Assembly (NCBI RefSeq): GCF_024139115.2
Contig: NC_085139.1
Coordinates: 13,301,533-13,365,532 of the forward strand
Direction: 5' to 3'
From: Armigeres subalbatus
Taxonomy: Eukaryota; Arthropoda; Insecta; Diptera; Culicidae
DNA length: 64,000 bases
A model generated the notes under the pieces. The model did not search any database and had not been told where the DNA came from. It worked only from the letters and a program-made list of their open reading frames with translations. Shown piece after piece: positions 41,930-53,649 of this stretch (positions are counted from its first letter, which is position 1; every line of letters starts with the position of its first letter). A program made the translations under genes and the position numbers.

Positions 41930-44900
41930 GTGAGACCAACGTTGGAGAAGTCGAGCGTCGGTGAGACGTTTAATAAATTGAAAGAAAGGCTAGATAAATC
42001 CGATCCCAACATGATGCGTAGATACAGGTTCAATATGCGAGTGCAAGGGGGTGACGAGCCCGCAGAAAATTATGTATTAGCAGTGAAGTTACTGGCCAGC
42101 AACTGTGGTTTTGGAGCGCATAAGGACGAAGCAATAAAGGATAAAATAATTTTTGGTCTTCATGATCAGGATTTAAAAAAACAATTGCTTATGAAAGATG
42201 ATATGACCTTAGATGAAGTTGAGCAGGTGGTAATTCGGACAGAATTAGCTAAGTGCCGTGCAAAAGAGCTGGTAGAGAAAAATGAAGAGCCACGAGTAGT
42301 GAATTCAGTGAAGTATCGTTTAGGAAATCAGATGTCGTGGAATGAAATGAATAGAGGGGGTAGGCAGAATTCAAGAAATCCTGATAGACGTTTTCGCAGT
42401 AGAAGCAGGAGCTCGAGTAGGGACCGTGACCATATACAATATAACAAAAACCGGTATGACTACTATCAACGGGGTCGCAACCATTATGAGAGCCAACAGG
42501 GAACCAGTTATTATGATCGTCGTGGTGACAATCCTCATCACAATGTCATTTGCAACTTTTGTAAATTAAGAGGTCACGTCAAACGAAACTGCTATAAATT
42601 AAAAAATCGAAGGAGTGTGAATTTTGTTGAAGAAGCACCAGCAGAGATAAATAATTATGATTTCAAGCGGCTTCAGATTAGGGATTCAGCAAGTGAAGAT
42701 GATGACTATCCGTGTATGATGATAGCGAGTAACAGATACAGCAAACCGTGTTTAGTAAATGTGTTGATAGAAGGGATTGAGTTGGACATGGAAATAGATT
42801 GCGGCGCAGCGGTTACGGTTATCGGTTTAGTAACGTACAGGAAATATTTCAATCACATCGAGGTTTCTAAATGCAGTAGTCGATTGGTCGTGGTTGATGG
42901 ACAACAATTATCTATTTTTGGTGAAGCGTCGGTGATCGTGATGGCCAATAAGTCTCAGCACCAAAGGACTTTGATCATTCTGGATTGCTCAAGGCACTTT
43001 GCGCCTTTGTTTGGCAGAAATTGGCTGGATATTTTTTATCCTAGCTGGCGTAAAACTTTTGGAAATCAGATGGAAATCAACGCAATGGGCCAGGACGTAC
43101 ACACAAGCGCACAGTATGAACATGATATTGGTAATATTGAGTCAGACATAAAGTCCCGTTTTCCACTAGTTTTTGATGGAGATTTCTCATATCCAATAAC
43201 AGGATTTGAAGCTGATTTAGTGCTTAGGGAGGATAGGCCTATTTTCAAAAAAGCCTACGACGTGCCATTCAAATTAAGAGAAAAGGTTGTTGAGCATTTG
43301 GATTCCCTGGAAAAGCAGAACGTCATTTCGCCAATCCAGGTTAGTGAATGGGCCTCCCCAGTTGTGATTGTACCAAAAAAAGATAACGATATAAGAATGG
43401 TCATAGATTGTAAAGTCTCGATTAATAAACAAATAATACCCAACACTTACCCGCTACCATTAGCGCAAGACATATTTGCGTCCTTAGCAGGTTGCAAATG
43501 GTTTTGCTGTCTTGACTTGGCGGGGGCGTATACGCAACTCAGACTCTCGAAACGATCACAAAAATTTGTTGTCATCAATACAATTAAAGGACTCTATACT
43601 TATAACCGCTTGCCACAGGGTGCATCATCGAGCGCCGCCATATTTCAAAAGGTTATGGATCACATATTGATAGGTTTGAAACATATTCGTTGCTACTTGG
43701 ATGATGTACTAATTGCAGGTGAAACTAGAGAAGAATGCTTATCAAATCTGTACCTGGTGCTTGAAAGATTGCAAAAATTTAATTTAAAAGTAAATTACAG
43801 CAAATGCAAGTTTTTTGTGAACTCCCTTACTTATCTCGGGCACCTGGTCACCGAACAAGGACTGCTACCATCTCCGGAAAAATTATTAACAATTGAAAAA
43901 GCAAAAGTTCCCACAGATACTACAGAGCTCAAAGCATTTTTAGGACTGATCAATTTTTATGGAAAATTTGTACCTCACTTATCAGCAAAGTTGAGTAGCT
44001 TGTATGGTTTGTTGCGTAAAGACACTAAGTTTATTTGGAATGAACAATGCCAGCAAGCCTTTGAAGAAAGCAAGAAAGCTTTATTAAATGCAAATTTTCT
44101 CGAATTTTATGACCCTGCTAAACCAATCATAGTTGTATCAGATGCTTGTGGCTATGGCTTGGGAGGTGTCATTGCTCATATGGTCGATGGAAAAGAGAAG
44201 CCCATCAGTTTTGCGTCTTTTTCCTTGAATTCCGCACAAAAAACATATCCTATTTTACACTTAGAAGCATTGGCATTAGTATGCACTGTGAAAAAATTTC
44301 ACAAATTTCTATATGGACAAAAGTTTACAATTTATACGGACCATAAGCCGCTTTTGGGTATTTTTGGAAAAGAGGGCAAACAACAGCTGTGTGTGACTAG
44401 GTTGCAGAGGTATGTAATGGAAATGGCTATTTATGAATTCGATATTTGTTACAGACCCTCTTCTAGGATGGGAAATGCGGATTTCTGTTCAAGATTTCCT
44501 TTGAATGAAGCAGTTCCAAAACAACTAGATAGTGGATACATTAAAAGTATAAACTTTTTTAGAGATTTCCCATTGGACTACTCTTTGATTGCAAAAGAAA
44601 GCAAAACAGACCTTTTCCTTTCAAAAGTAGTTGACTATATTGAAAATGGTTGGCCTAGAAAAACTGATGATGGGTGGCGCCAAGTATTCTCATTACGCTA
44701 TGACTTAGAAATAGTAGAAGGTTGCGTTTTATATCAGGATAGGGTATTCATTCCGCGTTCGCTTAGAAATGACATTTTAAAACTACTCCATTCCAACCAT
44801 AATGGCATTGTTAAGATGAAACAAACAGCTCGCAGATCGCTTTTTAGGTTTGATTTAAACAAAGACATTGAACAATTCGTCAAATATTGCGAGCCATGCA

Positions 44901-45939
44901 TCAAAATGTCTGTGTTTCCTAAGCTGTCTGGTAACACGTCATGGATTAAGACCACTCGCCCATTTAGCCGCATTCACGCTGATTTTTTCTTCCTTGAATC
45001 AAAGACGTACCTATCGGTTGTAGACAGTTAAACAAAGTGGCTTGAAGTTGAGATAATGAAATATGGGACGGATGCAAACAAGGTTATAAAAAAATTCACA
45101 ACTATTTTCGCTAGATTCGGACTCCCTGACGTTCTTGTAACCGATGGTGGACCACCGTTTAACTCAAGTCACTTTATTTCGTTCATGGAACGCCAGGGAA
45201 TAAAGGTTATGAAAAGTCCTCCGTATAACCCTAGTAGCAACGGGCAGGCGGAGAGGATGGTAAGGGTAGTAAAAGACGTATTGAAGAAATTTCTTTTAGA
45301 CCCTTTGACGAGATCACTCGATGATGAATAACTTATTTTTTATCTAACTATAGAAATACATGCACTGCATCTGACAATAGTTTTCCTTCAGAGAGGCTAC
45401 TGAGCTTCAAACCAAAGAGTCTGTTGGACCTCTTACACCCCAGACGAAGTTATAAAAATTATTTGGCTCTAGAAGGCCCATCTTCTTCGGATTTATTTAA
45501 AACAAATAAAAGCCATATAGATTGCAGTAGTACGCCCTCTCAGGATCCATTTCTCAAGCTGGCGCTAGGGGATAGAGTTTGGTATAAAAATAAAGACAAG
45601 CAAGCAATTGAGAAATGGATAGAGGTTAAATATGTCAAAAGAGTATCCACTAATGTTTTTGAAATCTCTTTTGGCAGATATAATTGCAACGCTCATCGAG
45701 ATCAACTGAAGATTGTGGAGCCACTAAAATCTAGGTCGACATTCCAAGTGCAAATACGAGACAAACGACGAAGAGAATCATCAGACTCCGACAAAGAATT
45801 CCATGGGTTCCCAGAAGATGAAATCGCAGCTGAAAGAGACAACGAGAGAAAGCGCTTGAAACCCACAAGAACGAGCCCGATTATGACGCGGAATTATTCG
45901 CGATCGATCAGAAAAGATGTTTCAGAAAATCGATATTAA
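41930..45939 (+). pseudogene. gypsy gag-pol, interrupted
   Basis: Polyprotein for particle, protease, reverse transcription and integration. One frame runs from about 41930 (true start unclear; first ATG at 42011) to a TAA at 45029. Residues counted from 41930: Gag-like N-part, a CCHC zinc knuckle (CNFCKLRGHVKRNC, about 207-220), protease motif DCGAAVTVI (about 288; usual DTG), RT with LPQGASSS (about 560) and YLDD (about 588), RNase H (VVSDACGYGLGG, about 736), and integrase HHCC zinc finger (about 950-990). The integrase is cut by the TAA just after its first catalytic Asp, continues in frame (VTDGGPPF, NPSSNGQAERM), then needs a frameshift near 45340 to reach the C-terminal tail ending at 45939. 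Inactive, but only lightly damaged. Confidence 0.9.
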
Positions 45940-46225
45940 CAGTTCCGGTAGCAATCGTAGATTCTTGTTGAATCCTAAAACATGTTTCAAGAAGAAAAAT
46001 GTAAAAAAAAAGAAGTTCATTCGAAGAATTTTAGATAGTAATATGAATAAGTTTGGAAATGATTGAGAATTTCTTATCGAAGCAGTAAATGAAGAATTCA
46101 ATAAGATTAGCATTATAAGTATAAATCTGGTGCATGTTAAGAACGATTTCAAATTAGATGATTTTGTATTGCTTTCAATTTAAAAATACTTCAAGATTCA
46201 ATGTCTGTTCTAAAGAAGAAAGGAC

Positions 46226-46413
46226 TGTAATGTTCGGTAAAATGGACGAACCCTTTTGGGCAGTCTGTGAAATGATACGATATATGTATGAAGAGAGAGA
46301 AACGATAAGTTGTAAAATGAATTTATCTTGCTGAGAATAAATTGTGACCGGAGTCGGTCTCTTGTTATCTGAACTCCATACGAAGCAGACGTGTATTTCT
46401 AAATTGTTAAAAA
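46226..46413 (+). repeat. 3' LTR of the gypsy element, 3'-truncated
   Basis: 188 bp matching the 5' LTR without its MITEs; homology stops at TTGTTAAAAA. The following base already belongs to the RTE endonuclease frame. Confidence 0.88.
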
Positions 46414-47206
46414 CTACCAACGATAATGGTTTGCGACTTGTAACCTTTGCTGCTGCTAGAGGGATGGAAATAAGCAGTACCTACTTCGCACGCAAGAATA
46501 TCCGCAAACACACCTGGCAACATCCGAGCCGAGTGGAGACACTTGCTCACAGATAGACCACATGCTGGTCGACGGACGACATTTCTCGGATGGTATAGAT
46601 GTAAGGTTCTTCAGAGGTCCAAACATCGACTCGGATCACTATCTTGTAGTTGCAAAAATGCGGGCGCGACTTTCCAGCGTAACGAATTCAAGTAACAATA
46701 GAACGATGCGTTTCAATATCCAACGCATGTCAGTTGAAGCAGCTGCTGAACAGTACCACCAGAAACTGGACGAGCGGATAGGAGATGCCACCGGAGTTGG
46801 CGAAGTCAACAGATTGTGGGAAAATATCCACAAAGCTGTGACCAACTGTGGCCAACGAAATGGTTGGTTTGATGAGGAGTGCCAGCGAGTGACGGACGAG
46901 AAAAATGTTGCTAGGAGTCGAATGCTAGTGGCTCGAACCCGTTCCAACGATATGAAACGAAAACGAATAGAAACGATATGCGTAGGTTTTACGCAACTGT
47001 CAATGGCGCGCGGCATAAGACTGCGCCAGTGCCCGCCATGTTTAATGACCGAGAGGGGAATTTGCTGACAGACAAGACTATGGTGGCAGCCAGGTGGAAG
47101 GAGCACTTCGAAGATTTGTGGAACGGTGAAAATGAAGGTGTATTAAGGAGCAGGATGGACATAATGATTAAATATTTTAGAGCGTTTTAGGGGAAATGCT
47201 ACAAGG

Positions 47207-47371
47207 TTAAAAGACTATTATTCTTCCATTTACTTCCACTATTAACTTTTTTATGTATCAACAAGCAGATACGCATTTCGTTTCCTACTTGGAAACTTCT
47301 TCAGTGTTTGTTATCGACTGAAGAAAAACATTGCTCATTAACTTTAAATATGGTGTGTAGGTAGAACTGTA
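47207..47371 (-). repeat. PLE left terminal repeat
   Basis: Inverse of 49169-49332, nearly identical by eye: AAAAGACTATTATTCTTCC at the outer side, ATGGTGTGTAGGTAGAACTG at the inner side. Confidence 0.9.
47259..47313 (-). ncRNA. Hammerhead-ribozyme-like motif, PLE left repeat
   Basis: The same motif as 49228-49282 on the opposite strand: CTGAAGA (47304-47298), extra A, stem II GTTTCC/GGAAAC, GAAA (47279-47276), TGCGTA, TC (47269-47268). Confidence 0.65.
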
Positions 47372-47388
47372 TACACTAGAACACTAGA

Positions 47389-49159
47389 ACACACACCCAA
47401 CATACACGAGACTAACATTATTAAGGAATTAAAAGACAAACCAGTTTTCTATACGAAAGCAGACAAAGGTAATGCAATTGTCATTCTAGATAAAATTAAT
47501 TACGATAACCTTATGATAGAAAAACTTAACAATGGTCCATACAGAAAACAAAGAAAAGATCCCTTGACAGATATTGTGAAAAAAGTAGATAAAACCATCA
47601 AAGAATGTAAACCCATATTTGAAAATTTGCCTCGACTTAAAATTTCCAACCCAACTTTGTCTAGAATTAGAGGACAACCAAAAATTCACAAACCCGGAAA
47701 CGAAATCAGAGAAATAATATCTGCGGAAGGGTCTCCAACTCACAAAATAGCAAAATGGTTAGTCAAAGAATTCCAAACACTCTACACACATACACAAACA
47801 GACACTAGACAAGTACAAAACACAAAACAGTTTATTGAAAAATTGCAAAACTCAGGAAATATCGAAGAAGACGAGATAATGGTTTCATTTGATGTGGCTG
47901 CACTGTTCCCAAGTGTACCCGTAAAAGCAGCTATTGTCTGGTTGGAAGATTGGTTACTTAGACAAAAATCAGACGCAACTTGGAAGACAAAAGTACGCAC
48001 ATATTTAAAATTAACAAGACTTTGCATAGAAGAGAACTATTTTACATTTAGAGGAGAATACTACAAGCAGACAAAAGGAGCACCAATGGGTAATCCTCTG
48101 TCCCTTTCTTATGTGAACTGTTCATGGCTAATCTTGAAAAGGATTTGAAGGAAAAAGGCCATTCCTGAGCGGTGGTGGAGATACGTAGATGATATCTTCA
48201 GCATCATTAGGAAAGACGCACTTCCATCAATCCTAGAAGCCATTAACAGTGCACATAGGGATATCAAGTTCACTTGTGAACAAGAGAAAGACGGAAAATT
48301 GCCCTTTTGGATGTTTTAATAGTTAGAGAATCAAACCAAATGAATTTTGAAATTTACAGAAAACCCACACACACACAAAGAGTTATACCCAACACTTCAA
48401 ACCATTCACACCAACACAAAGCAGCCGCATTCCAACACATGATACATAGACTCGAGACTTTTCCACTTAGCGTCACAGGGAAACAGAAAGAATTAAATTA
48501 CATTTTTGAAACAGCTAGACTAAACGGATACTCAACTAGAACTATTCAAGCCATTATAGACAAACATAGAAAAACCCAGTATAGAAAATCATTGACTACA
48601 TTATCACCAATAACAAATGAATTGCGACGAGTATCCGTTAATTTTGACCATAATATAACCAGACCATTACGCTCTAAATTTAGAAAAATTGGTATCGAAT
48701 TAGTTTTCAGTAGCAGGAACAACCAACTGAAGACACTACTTGGAAGCACAAAAGACCCCGTTGACGCATTAGGAAAATCTGGAGTTTATAAAATATCATG
48801 CCCACACTGTGACAAAATCTACATAGGACAGACAAAACGAACACTAGACACGAGGTTAAAAGAACATTTGGCAGAAGTAACTAAAGCAAACAAAGACACT
48901 GAAAAAGGTATACATTATCATTTCAAATCTAAAGTAGCCGAACATATATTTAACGAAGATCATCAATTAACCAAAGACAAACATATCACTTCTCAGACAA
49001 ATACAAAATCCTTGGAAACTTGACGTAGCGGAAAGCTTAGAAATTTACAAACAAAAACAAATAAACTTACTTAACAAAGATCAAGGAAACGGATATACCT
49101 GGCTGTTTAGATTACTACCCACGGGACGACGACGAATCGGTTCAAGCGACATGCCCTAA
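47389..49159 (+). pseudogene. PLE reverse transcriptase-GIY-YIG endonuclease, frameshifted
   Basis: Target-primed reverse transcription enzyme of PLEs. Read in pieces: KADKGNAIVILDK (about 47458), FDVAALFPSVP (about 47889), KGAPMGNPLS (about 48075), a frame change near 48110 (CELFMANLEKDL), another near 48160 to RWWRYVDDIFSI with the catalytic YVDD (about 48190), and a third near 48310 leading into EIYRKPTHTQRVIPNTSNHS. The C-terminus is a GIY-YIG nuclease (GVYKISCPHCDKIYIGQTKR, about 48781) with a Cys-pair finger, then after one more frameshift near 49010 the tail WLFRLLPTGRRRIGS and a stop at 49159. At least four frameshifts, so not functional. Confidence 0.9.
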
Positions 49160-49168
49160 TTTTTTACC

Positions 49169-49332
49169 TACAGTTCTACCTACACACCATATTTAAAGTT
49201 AATGAGCAATGTTTTTCTTCAGTCGATAACAAACACTGAAGAAGTTTCCAAGTAGGAAACGAAATGCGTATCTGCTTGTTGATACATAAAAAAGTTAATA
49301 GTGGAAGTAAATGGAAGAATAATAGTCTTTTA
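49169..49332 (+). repeat. PLE right terminal repeat
   Basis: From TACAGTTCTACCTACACACC to GAATAATAGTCTTTTAA, inverted relative to the left repeat. It starts 10 bp after the reading-frame stop. Confidence 0.9.
49228..49282 (+). ncRNA. Hammerhead-ribozyme-like motif, PLE right repeat (family 1)
   Basis: Self-cleaving RNA candidate. Core CTGAAGA (49236-49242), one extra A, perfect 6-bp stem II GTTTCC/GGAAAC with loop AAGTA, GAAA (49261-49264), TGCGTA, and cleavage dinucleotide TC (49271-49272). Stem I pairs AACAAACA upstream with TGCTTGTT downstream (seven of eight). Hammerheads in PLE terminal repeats are established. The extra nucleotide after CTGAAGA departs from the standard core, and the short stem III suggests dimer action. 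Confidence 0.7.
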
Positions 49333-49876
49333 AGGATGGACATAGTTGGCGACGGTCAATCTGTGGAACCACCAACGCTTGACGAGATTAAGAAGGTTCT
49401 AAAGCTGCAGGGAAGAACGAGATCCCGGTCGAGCTTCTCCAACACGGAAGTGAGCAGCTGCATCAATCAATCCACCACACTTTCCAGAATGCTATTTCTT
49501 GAAAAAGATCTTAATTTTGGTAGAATTTGAAGGACGGTGTATTAAAGTATTATCTATTGTATATTTCATGGTTTTTTAAAGATGATGAAAATTTCTGGAT
49601 TTTTATAAAATATTTTCTCTCTATGCAAATAACAATATTTCGAAGGACCCCTACCCCCTATCCAGTTTTCCGCAAGCGGTAATGGCCGCCAGCTTGCCTG
49701 CGGGTTAGTCTCTGATTTGACGTTTCTGGAGGTCAACTGCACCCACCATTCGAGCATTTTGATCAATGTGGTATATAAGAAGGCTTAAAGTCACTGAATC
49801 AGCACCTTCTAATATATACAGCTATTTGCATAGAGAGAAAATATTTTTTTAAATACAAAAATTTTCATTATCTTTA

Positions 49877-50107
49877 TGTTTATGATCATACATGCGTCGA
49901 CCCCTCGGCGCCAACCAACAATTCATTTTCTGAAAACCCATGTATACATTTTTATATGAACAAACATAAATAAAAGGTTTCTCGTTGCAGTTGGTCGCGT
50001 TTTCAATTACGTCTTCCGGAACCCCGAAAGTATTCCGCGGAACGATTTACGGTCGTCTCGATTACGTTGCCGGTCCAGGTTCGCCCCTCCTGTTTAACTA
50101 CGGTACA
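49877..50107 (+). repeat. BEL 5' LTR, 231 bp
   Basis: Identical by eye to the 3' LTR except for a 46-bp segment (around CAATTCATTTTCTGAAAACC) that the 3' LTR lacks. Confidence 0.92.
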
Positions 50108-50131
50108 TTTGGTCCTTCGCGTCCGGGTATC

Positions 50132-51753
50132 ATGGACAAAAATGAGCTTGAAAAGCTACAAACGAAAAGGGAGGTTATGTTCGCGAAAGTGAAATGGGAG
50201 TTATCCATCGCCGAAACTCTTCGCACGAGGAATCCTACGATTGAGGAAGTGCAAGAGCGAAAGGATTAGCTCACGGAACTTGCTGGCCACTTCGAGAAAT
50301 TGCAGACCACCATTGAAGAAAACACCAGCAACTTGGAAGATGTAGCGTCGGTATTCAACTACCGCCTGCAATTCGACGAAGTGTATTACCAAGCGAAGGG
50401 ATTTTACACATCGTATCTGGAAGTCAATCAGGATCAGATGTCAAACTACAGTGCCGGTACAGGTGAATCGACTAATGATCTTCGGGATGCGATTAGAGGG
50501 CTTGTGGAAACGCAGCAGGCAATGATTTTAAATCAAATGAGGCCAACTCCACCACTAGCTGCCGGACAGGTGTCGAATCCGTATCATCCACTCAACGTAA
50601 AACTTCCGCAGCTGAACATCCCAATTTTCAAAGGAGAAAGGAAGAACTGGCACTCTTTCAAGGACTTGTTTGTGAGTACCATCCACAACAGGGCTGACCT
50701 GAAAGATTCCCTCAAGATGCAGTACTTATTGTCGTACTTAGACGGCGATGCGAAGAAAATGGTAAGCTCATTTCCTATCAGCGATGCCAACTACCAGGAA
50801 GCCTGGGACACGCTAGAAGCACACTACGATAAAAAGAAGTACACGGTTTTTGCTCTGGTCCGAGAATTCATCGATCAACCATCAACGTCAACTGTGAGCG
50901 GACTGAAGAAGTTAGTAACCACATCGGATGACGTGATACGTCAGCTCAAGGCACTCGGAAACGAATTCGAATCAAGAGATCCGTGGTTTATTCACTTGCT
51001 GCTGGAAAAGGTCGACAAAGAAACACGATCACTATGGGCCCAGAAAATAATTGATGTCGATAATCCGATGTTCGCAGATTTTTTGGAGTTTTTACAAAAG
51101 CGCTGCGACGCACTTGAAACGTGCACAGCTTTCACAAAGCGACCAAATCAAGCAGACAACACAAAAAGGGACTGCGCAAAGGCACATATTAGTGAAAAGG
51201 TGCAATCATTCCATGCCAATACGTCATCGTCAGGGTGCGTCAAATGCTTGAAGGATCATCCGATCTATCACTGTGATCGATTCAAAGAAATGGAAGTGGC
51301 GGAACGCAGAGAACTGGCACAAACGGCAAAGCTATGCTTTAACTGTTTGCGCTCTTCCCACACAGCAAGGAAATGTCCCTCAAAATCTGTATGCCGTTCT
51401 GCGGACTGCAAGCAACGTCACCATACACTGTTGTGCACACAAGAAGCAAGGCAAAAGGGAAGGAAATCGGAACAAGATCAGTCAAAGCAGGAAATTGGAG
51501 AGGATTTAGCTACGGCATCGGTGAATGTGAACTCAACACAGACTCACGAGGATGAACGCGAAATCACACTGCTGCCGACGGTGGTGACACAGGTAGCTGG
51601 AAGTGACGGTAAATTGTACGACGTAAGAGCTCTTGTTGACAGTGGCTTGCAGGTATTGCTCATCACAGAGGCGTGCGTAAAGCGCCTAGGTTTGAGGCGT
51701 AGCAACGCCAAATTGGAGTAAACGCAGAGGTTGTCGGCAAAACCGCCGGCAAG
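50132..51753 (+). pseudogene. BEL gag-protease, interrupted
   Basis: Starts at ATG 50132 (MDKNELEKLQTKREVMFAKV), shortly after the 5' LTR. A TAG at 50267 interrupts the otherwise continuous frame (resuming LTELAGHFEKLQTTIEENTS). A capsid-like region follows (LNIPIFKGERKNWHSFKDLF, about 50610), then a Cys/His-rich zinc region (KLCFNCLRSSHTARKCPS, about 51335) and the protease motif ALVDSGLQVLL (about 51633). A frameshift near 51715 puts the continuing VNAEVVGKTAGK in another frame, and the transposon at 51754 then cuts it. The downstream partner (VTLVITPRFEKARKLVTQAY) lies at 54426-54514. Confidence 0.88.
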
Positions 51754-51984
51754 CAGGGTGTCTACTACCTGGAAAAACCTGGAAAACCTGGAATTATCAG
51801 GGAATTTCTCCCCACCTGGAAAATACCTGGAACTATCAGGGAATTCCTGACATAATCAGGGAAATTTCAATAATTTCCCTGATTATGTCAGGAATTTCTC
51901 TCAAAAGAAGAAAAAACCTTAAAAATATTGGAATAAATATACCAATCAATTCTATTGAAAATTTAGTGAACGTTATTGGTTCGT

Positions 51985-52480
51985 TGTTCCGCATAAAACG
52001 TTTTGCCATCTTCTAAAGAATTCCTGGAGAATTTCCGAAGCTATTCTTGGAGAAATCTAGGAATTTATTCGGGAAATCATTTAGGGATTGCTTTGTAAAT
52101 TCTTTTGAGAATTCCCTAGGAAATTCTTTAGGAATATTTAAAAAAAATACTAAATTAGTTAGGACTTTGTAAAGCAATTCCTGGAGGAATTTCGGGATCA
52201 GTTTTCCAAGGAGTTATTCATAGAAATCTATAAAAGAGTGTCCATAAGAATGATTAGCAATTTTATAAATTATTTCTGGAAGAATCTCCAAGATAAAAAC
52301 CGAAAAGAATTCCCAGAGGAATTTCAAAACGAATTTCCGGACGATTTTTCGTATGGTTTCTTTAAGAAATTCCTGAAAGGGAACCTGAAGGGATTTAAAA
52401 AAAGTGTGTGAAGGATTTTTGCTAAAGGAATTCTTGAAATAATAGCCGAAGAAATCCCGAATGGATTTTTCAAAGGAGTT
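51985..52480. repeat. AATTC-rich degenerate tract inside the inserted element
   Basis: GAATTCCTGGAGAATTTCCG, GAGAATTCCCTAGGAAATTC and similar units. More of the same lies at 52735-52860 and 53695-54200. Confidence 0.6.
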
Positions 52481-52490
52481 TCTAAAGGTA

Positions 52491-52728
52491 CACACTTATT
52501 TTTTTTACCGAGATCTCATCAAAATGTTGAACTTTTACCGAGATTCGCACAGCCGTGCCCCGGCAAACATGTTTTTTGCCGAGATTTCTGTCAAAGTTGC
52601 TGAAAATCAGCAAAAAAAATGCCGAAAATCAGCTAACAAACGTATTTTTTGTCGAAATATCAGTTTTTTATTTTGCTGGCGCACGGCTGTGCGGATTTTG
52701 GCCGAGCTTCAGAAATAAAAACTGAGTG
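52491..52728. mobile_element. Nested TIR MITE, TA flanks
   Basis: CACACTTATTTTTTTTACCG is matched by TTCAGAAATAAAAACTGAGTG, and GATTCGCACAGCCGTGCC by GGCGCACGGCTGTGCGGAT, in reverse. Confidence 0.7.
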
Positions 52729-53216
52729 TATGCTCGAAGTATTTCCTAAGAATTCTTAAAAGCAAATATCCGAAAAAACTCCTCCATGTGTTTTCTAAAA
52801 TTTTCCTCAAGATACTTCTGAATGAGTTTCTAAAAAATCCCATGGAATCCTATGTAACCATTAAAATTATTCTGCCAAAATATGATTCAATAAGCTTAAT
52901 AGATTATGATTAGATTATTTATCGTAATAAATATCGTGTTAAAGCGGAGAAAGAAAATTGAATGTATGGAGATGGCATCAGGTTGTTGTTTATCATGATA
53001 TTCATGATCATAAATGGCGTAATCTGACTAGGCTATAACTTGGCCGTTTGACACTTATAGTGCCGGTACCTTGGCTGGTAGGTCCGGGCAAACTAGATGT
53101 TGGTCACAAACTAGAACAAACTATATATTGGTCACGCGAAAAGGTATAAGGACGTTAGGCATAAAGGATGTTAAGCATAAAACGCCTCAAAAACAGCCCA
53201 CGACATAAAGAAGGTA

Positions 53217-53649
53217 CAGTAGCCGTTCGATAACTGCAAAATGTTTACTTTTTAGTTAACGAATGCCGTTCGATAACTGCAACGCATCCAAGGCGTCAAA
53301 CAGTTGTCAATAGACGAATCCAAGTAAAAATAAGAAGAAAACACACGATGGTGTTAACTTTGACAGATCCTACAGCACAGCATAGGGAGATCACTTTAAA
53401 ATGCTTATAATAAATTCTATCTGTCAAAGTTAACACCGTCGTGTGTCTTCTTCTTATTTTTACTTGGATTCGTCTATCGACGTCAGATGCAATAAAAGTG
53501 CATCTAAATGTGCAGCGCAATGCATCTGTCATTGAGTTTGACATGAGTTTGAAGTTTAGCGGTCCGATAACTGCAAAACTGTTGCAACTATCGGATTGCA
53601 GTTAAAAAGCATTGCAGTTAAATGACTTGCAGTTATCGAACGTCCACTG
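53217..53649. mobile_element. Nested TIR MITE containing a second foldback
   Basis: CAGTAGCCGTTCGATAACTG is mirrored by CAGTTATCGAACGTCCACTG, with TA flanks. The inner foldback (about 53308-53485) pairs AGACGAATCCAAGTAAAAAT with ATTTTTACTTGGATTCGTCT and GTGTTAACTTTGACAGAT with ATCTGTCAAAGTTAACAC. Confidence 0.85.

Larger units (their letters stand above)
40405..46413 (+). mobile_element. Ty3/gypsy-type LTR retrotransposon
   Basis: LTRs start with TGTAATGTTYGGTAAAATGG at 40405 and 46226. A primer-binding-like TGGCGACGAG is at 41218, and a purine tract AAAGAAGAAAGGA lies just before the 3' LTR (46212-46224). The coding region is 41930-45939. LTR sequences differ at about one site outside the MITE insertions. 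No target duplication is visible, because the 3' LTR end and adjacent RTE sequence are deleted. Confidence 0.92.
47164..49332 (+). mobile_element. Penelope-like element with inverted terminal repeats
   Basis: The 12-bp target duplication AGGATGGACATA (47152-47163 and 49333-49344) precisely flanks it, interrupting the RTE linker frame. Terminal repeats of about 165 bp are inverted (47207-47371 and 49169-49332), each with a hammerhead-like motif. About 43 bp at the left (47164-47206) lies outside the repeat. The coding region has RT and GIY-YIG parts. Length and plan fit a full-length PLE. Confidence 0.93.
39700..49496 (+). mobile_element. RTE-like non-LTR element interrupted by gypsy and PLE
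   Basis: The probable 5' region (39700-40160) is followed by the endonuclease start: FWNVRSLNEPARVGFLPREL (about 40165), EIRWLRTGEREF, then GVGFMVIGNQI where the gypsy LTR begins (40405). The element resumes at 46414 (NDNGLRLVTFAAARGMEISS, HMLVDGRHFSDGIDVRFF) and runs through the linker (NGARHKTAPVPAMFNDREGN) to RMDI at 47163. After the PLE it continues (RMDIVGDGQSVEPPTLDEIK, about 49336) until the MITE at 49497. About 85 endonuclease codons are missing at the gypsy junction, and no RT palm region is present. Confidence 0.85.

Noticed and set aside
41930..45939. Intact gypsy element able to move by itself
   Set aside because: Nonsense codon in the integrase, a frameshift near 45340, an altered protease motif and a truncated 3' LTR.
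52214..52495. Frames rich in EFLKEF/KFL-like residues in AATTC tracts
   Set aside because: They arise from the repeat composition in any frame and on both strands; no start context or conservation is expected.
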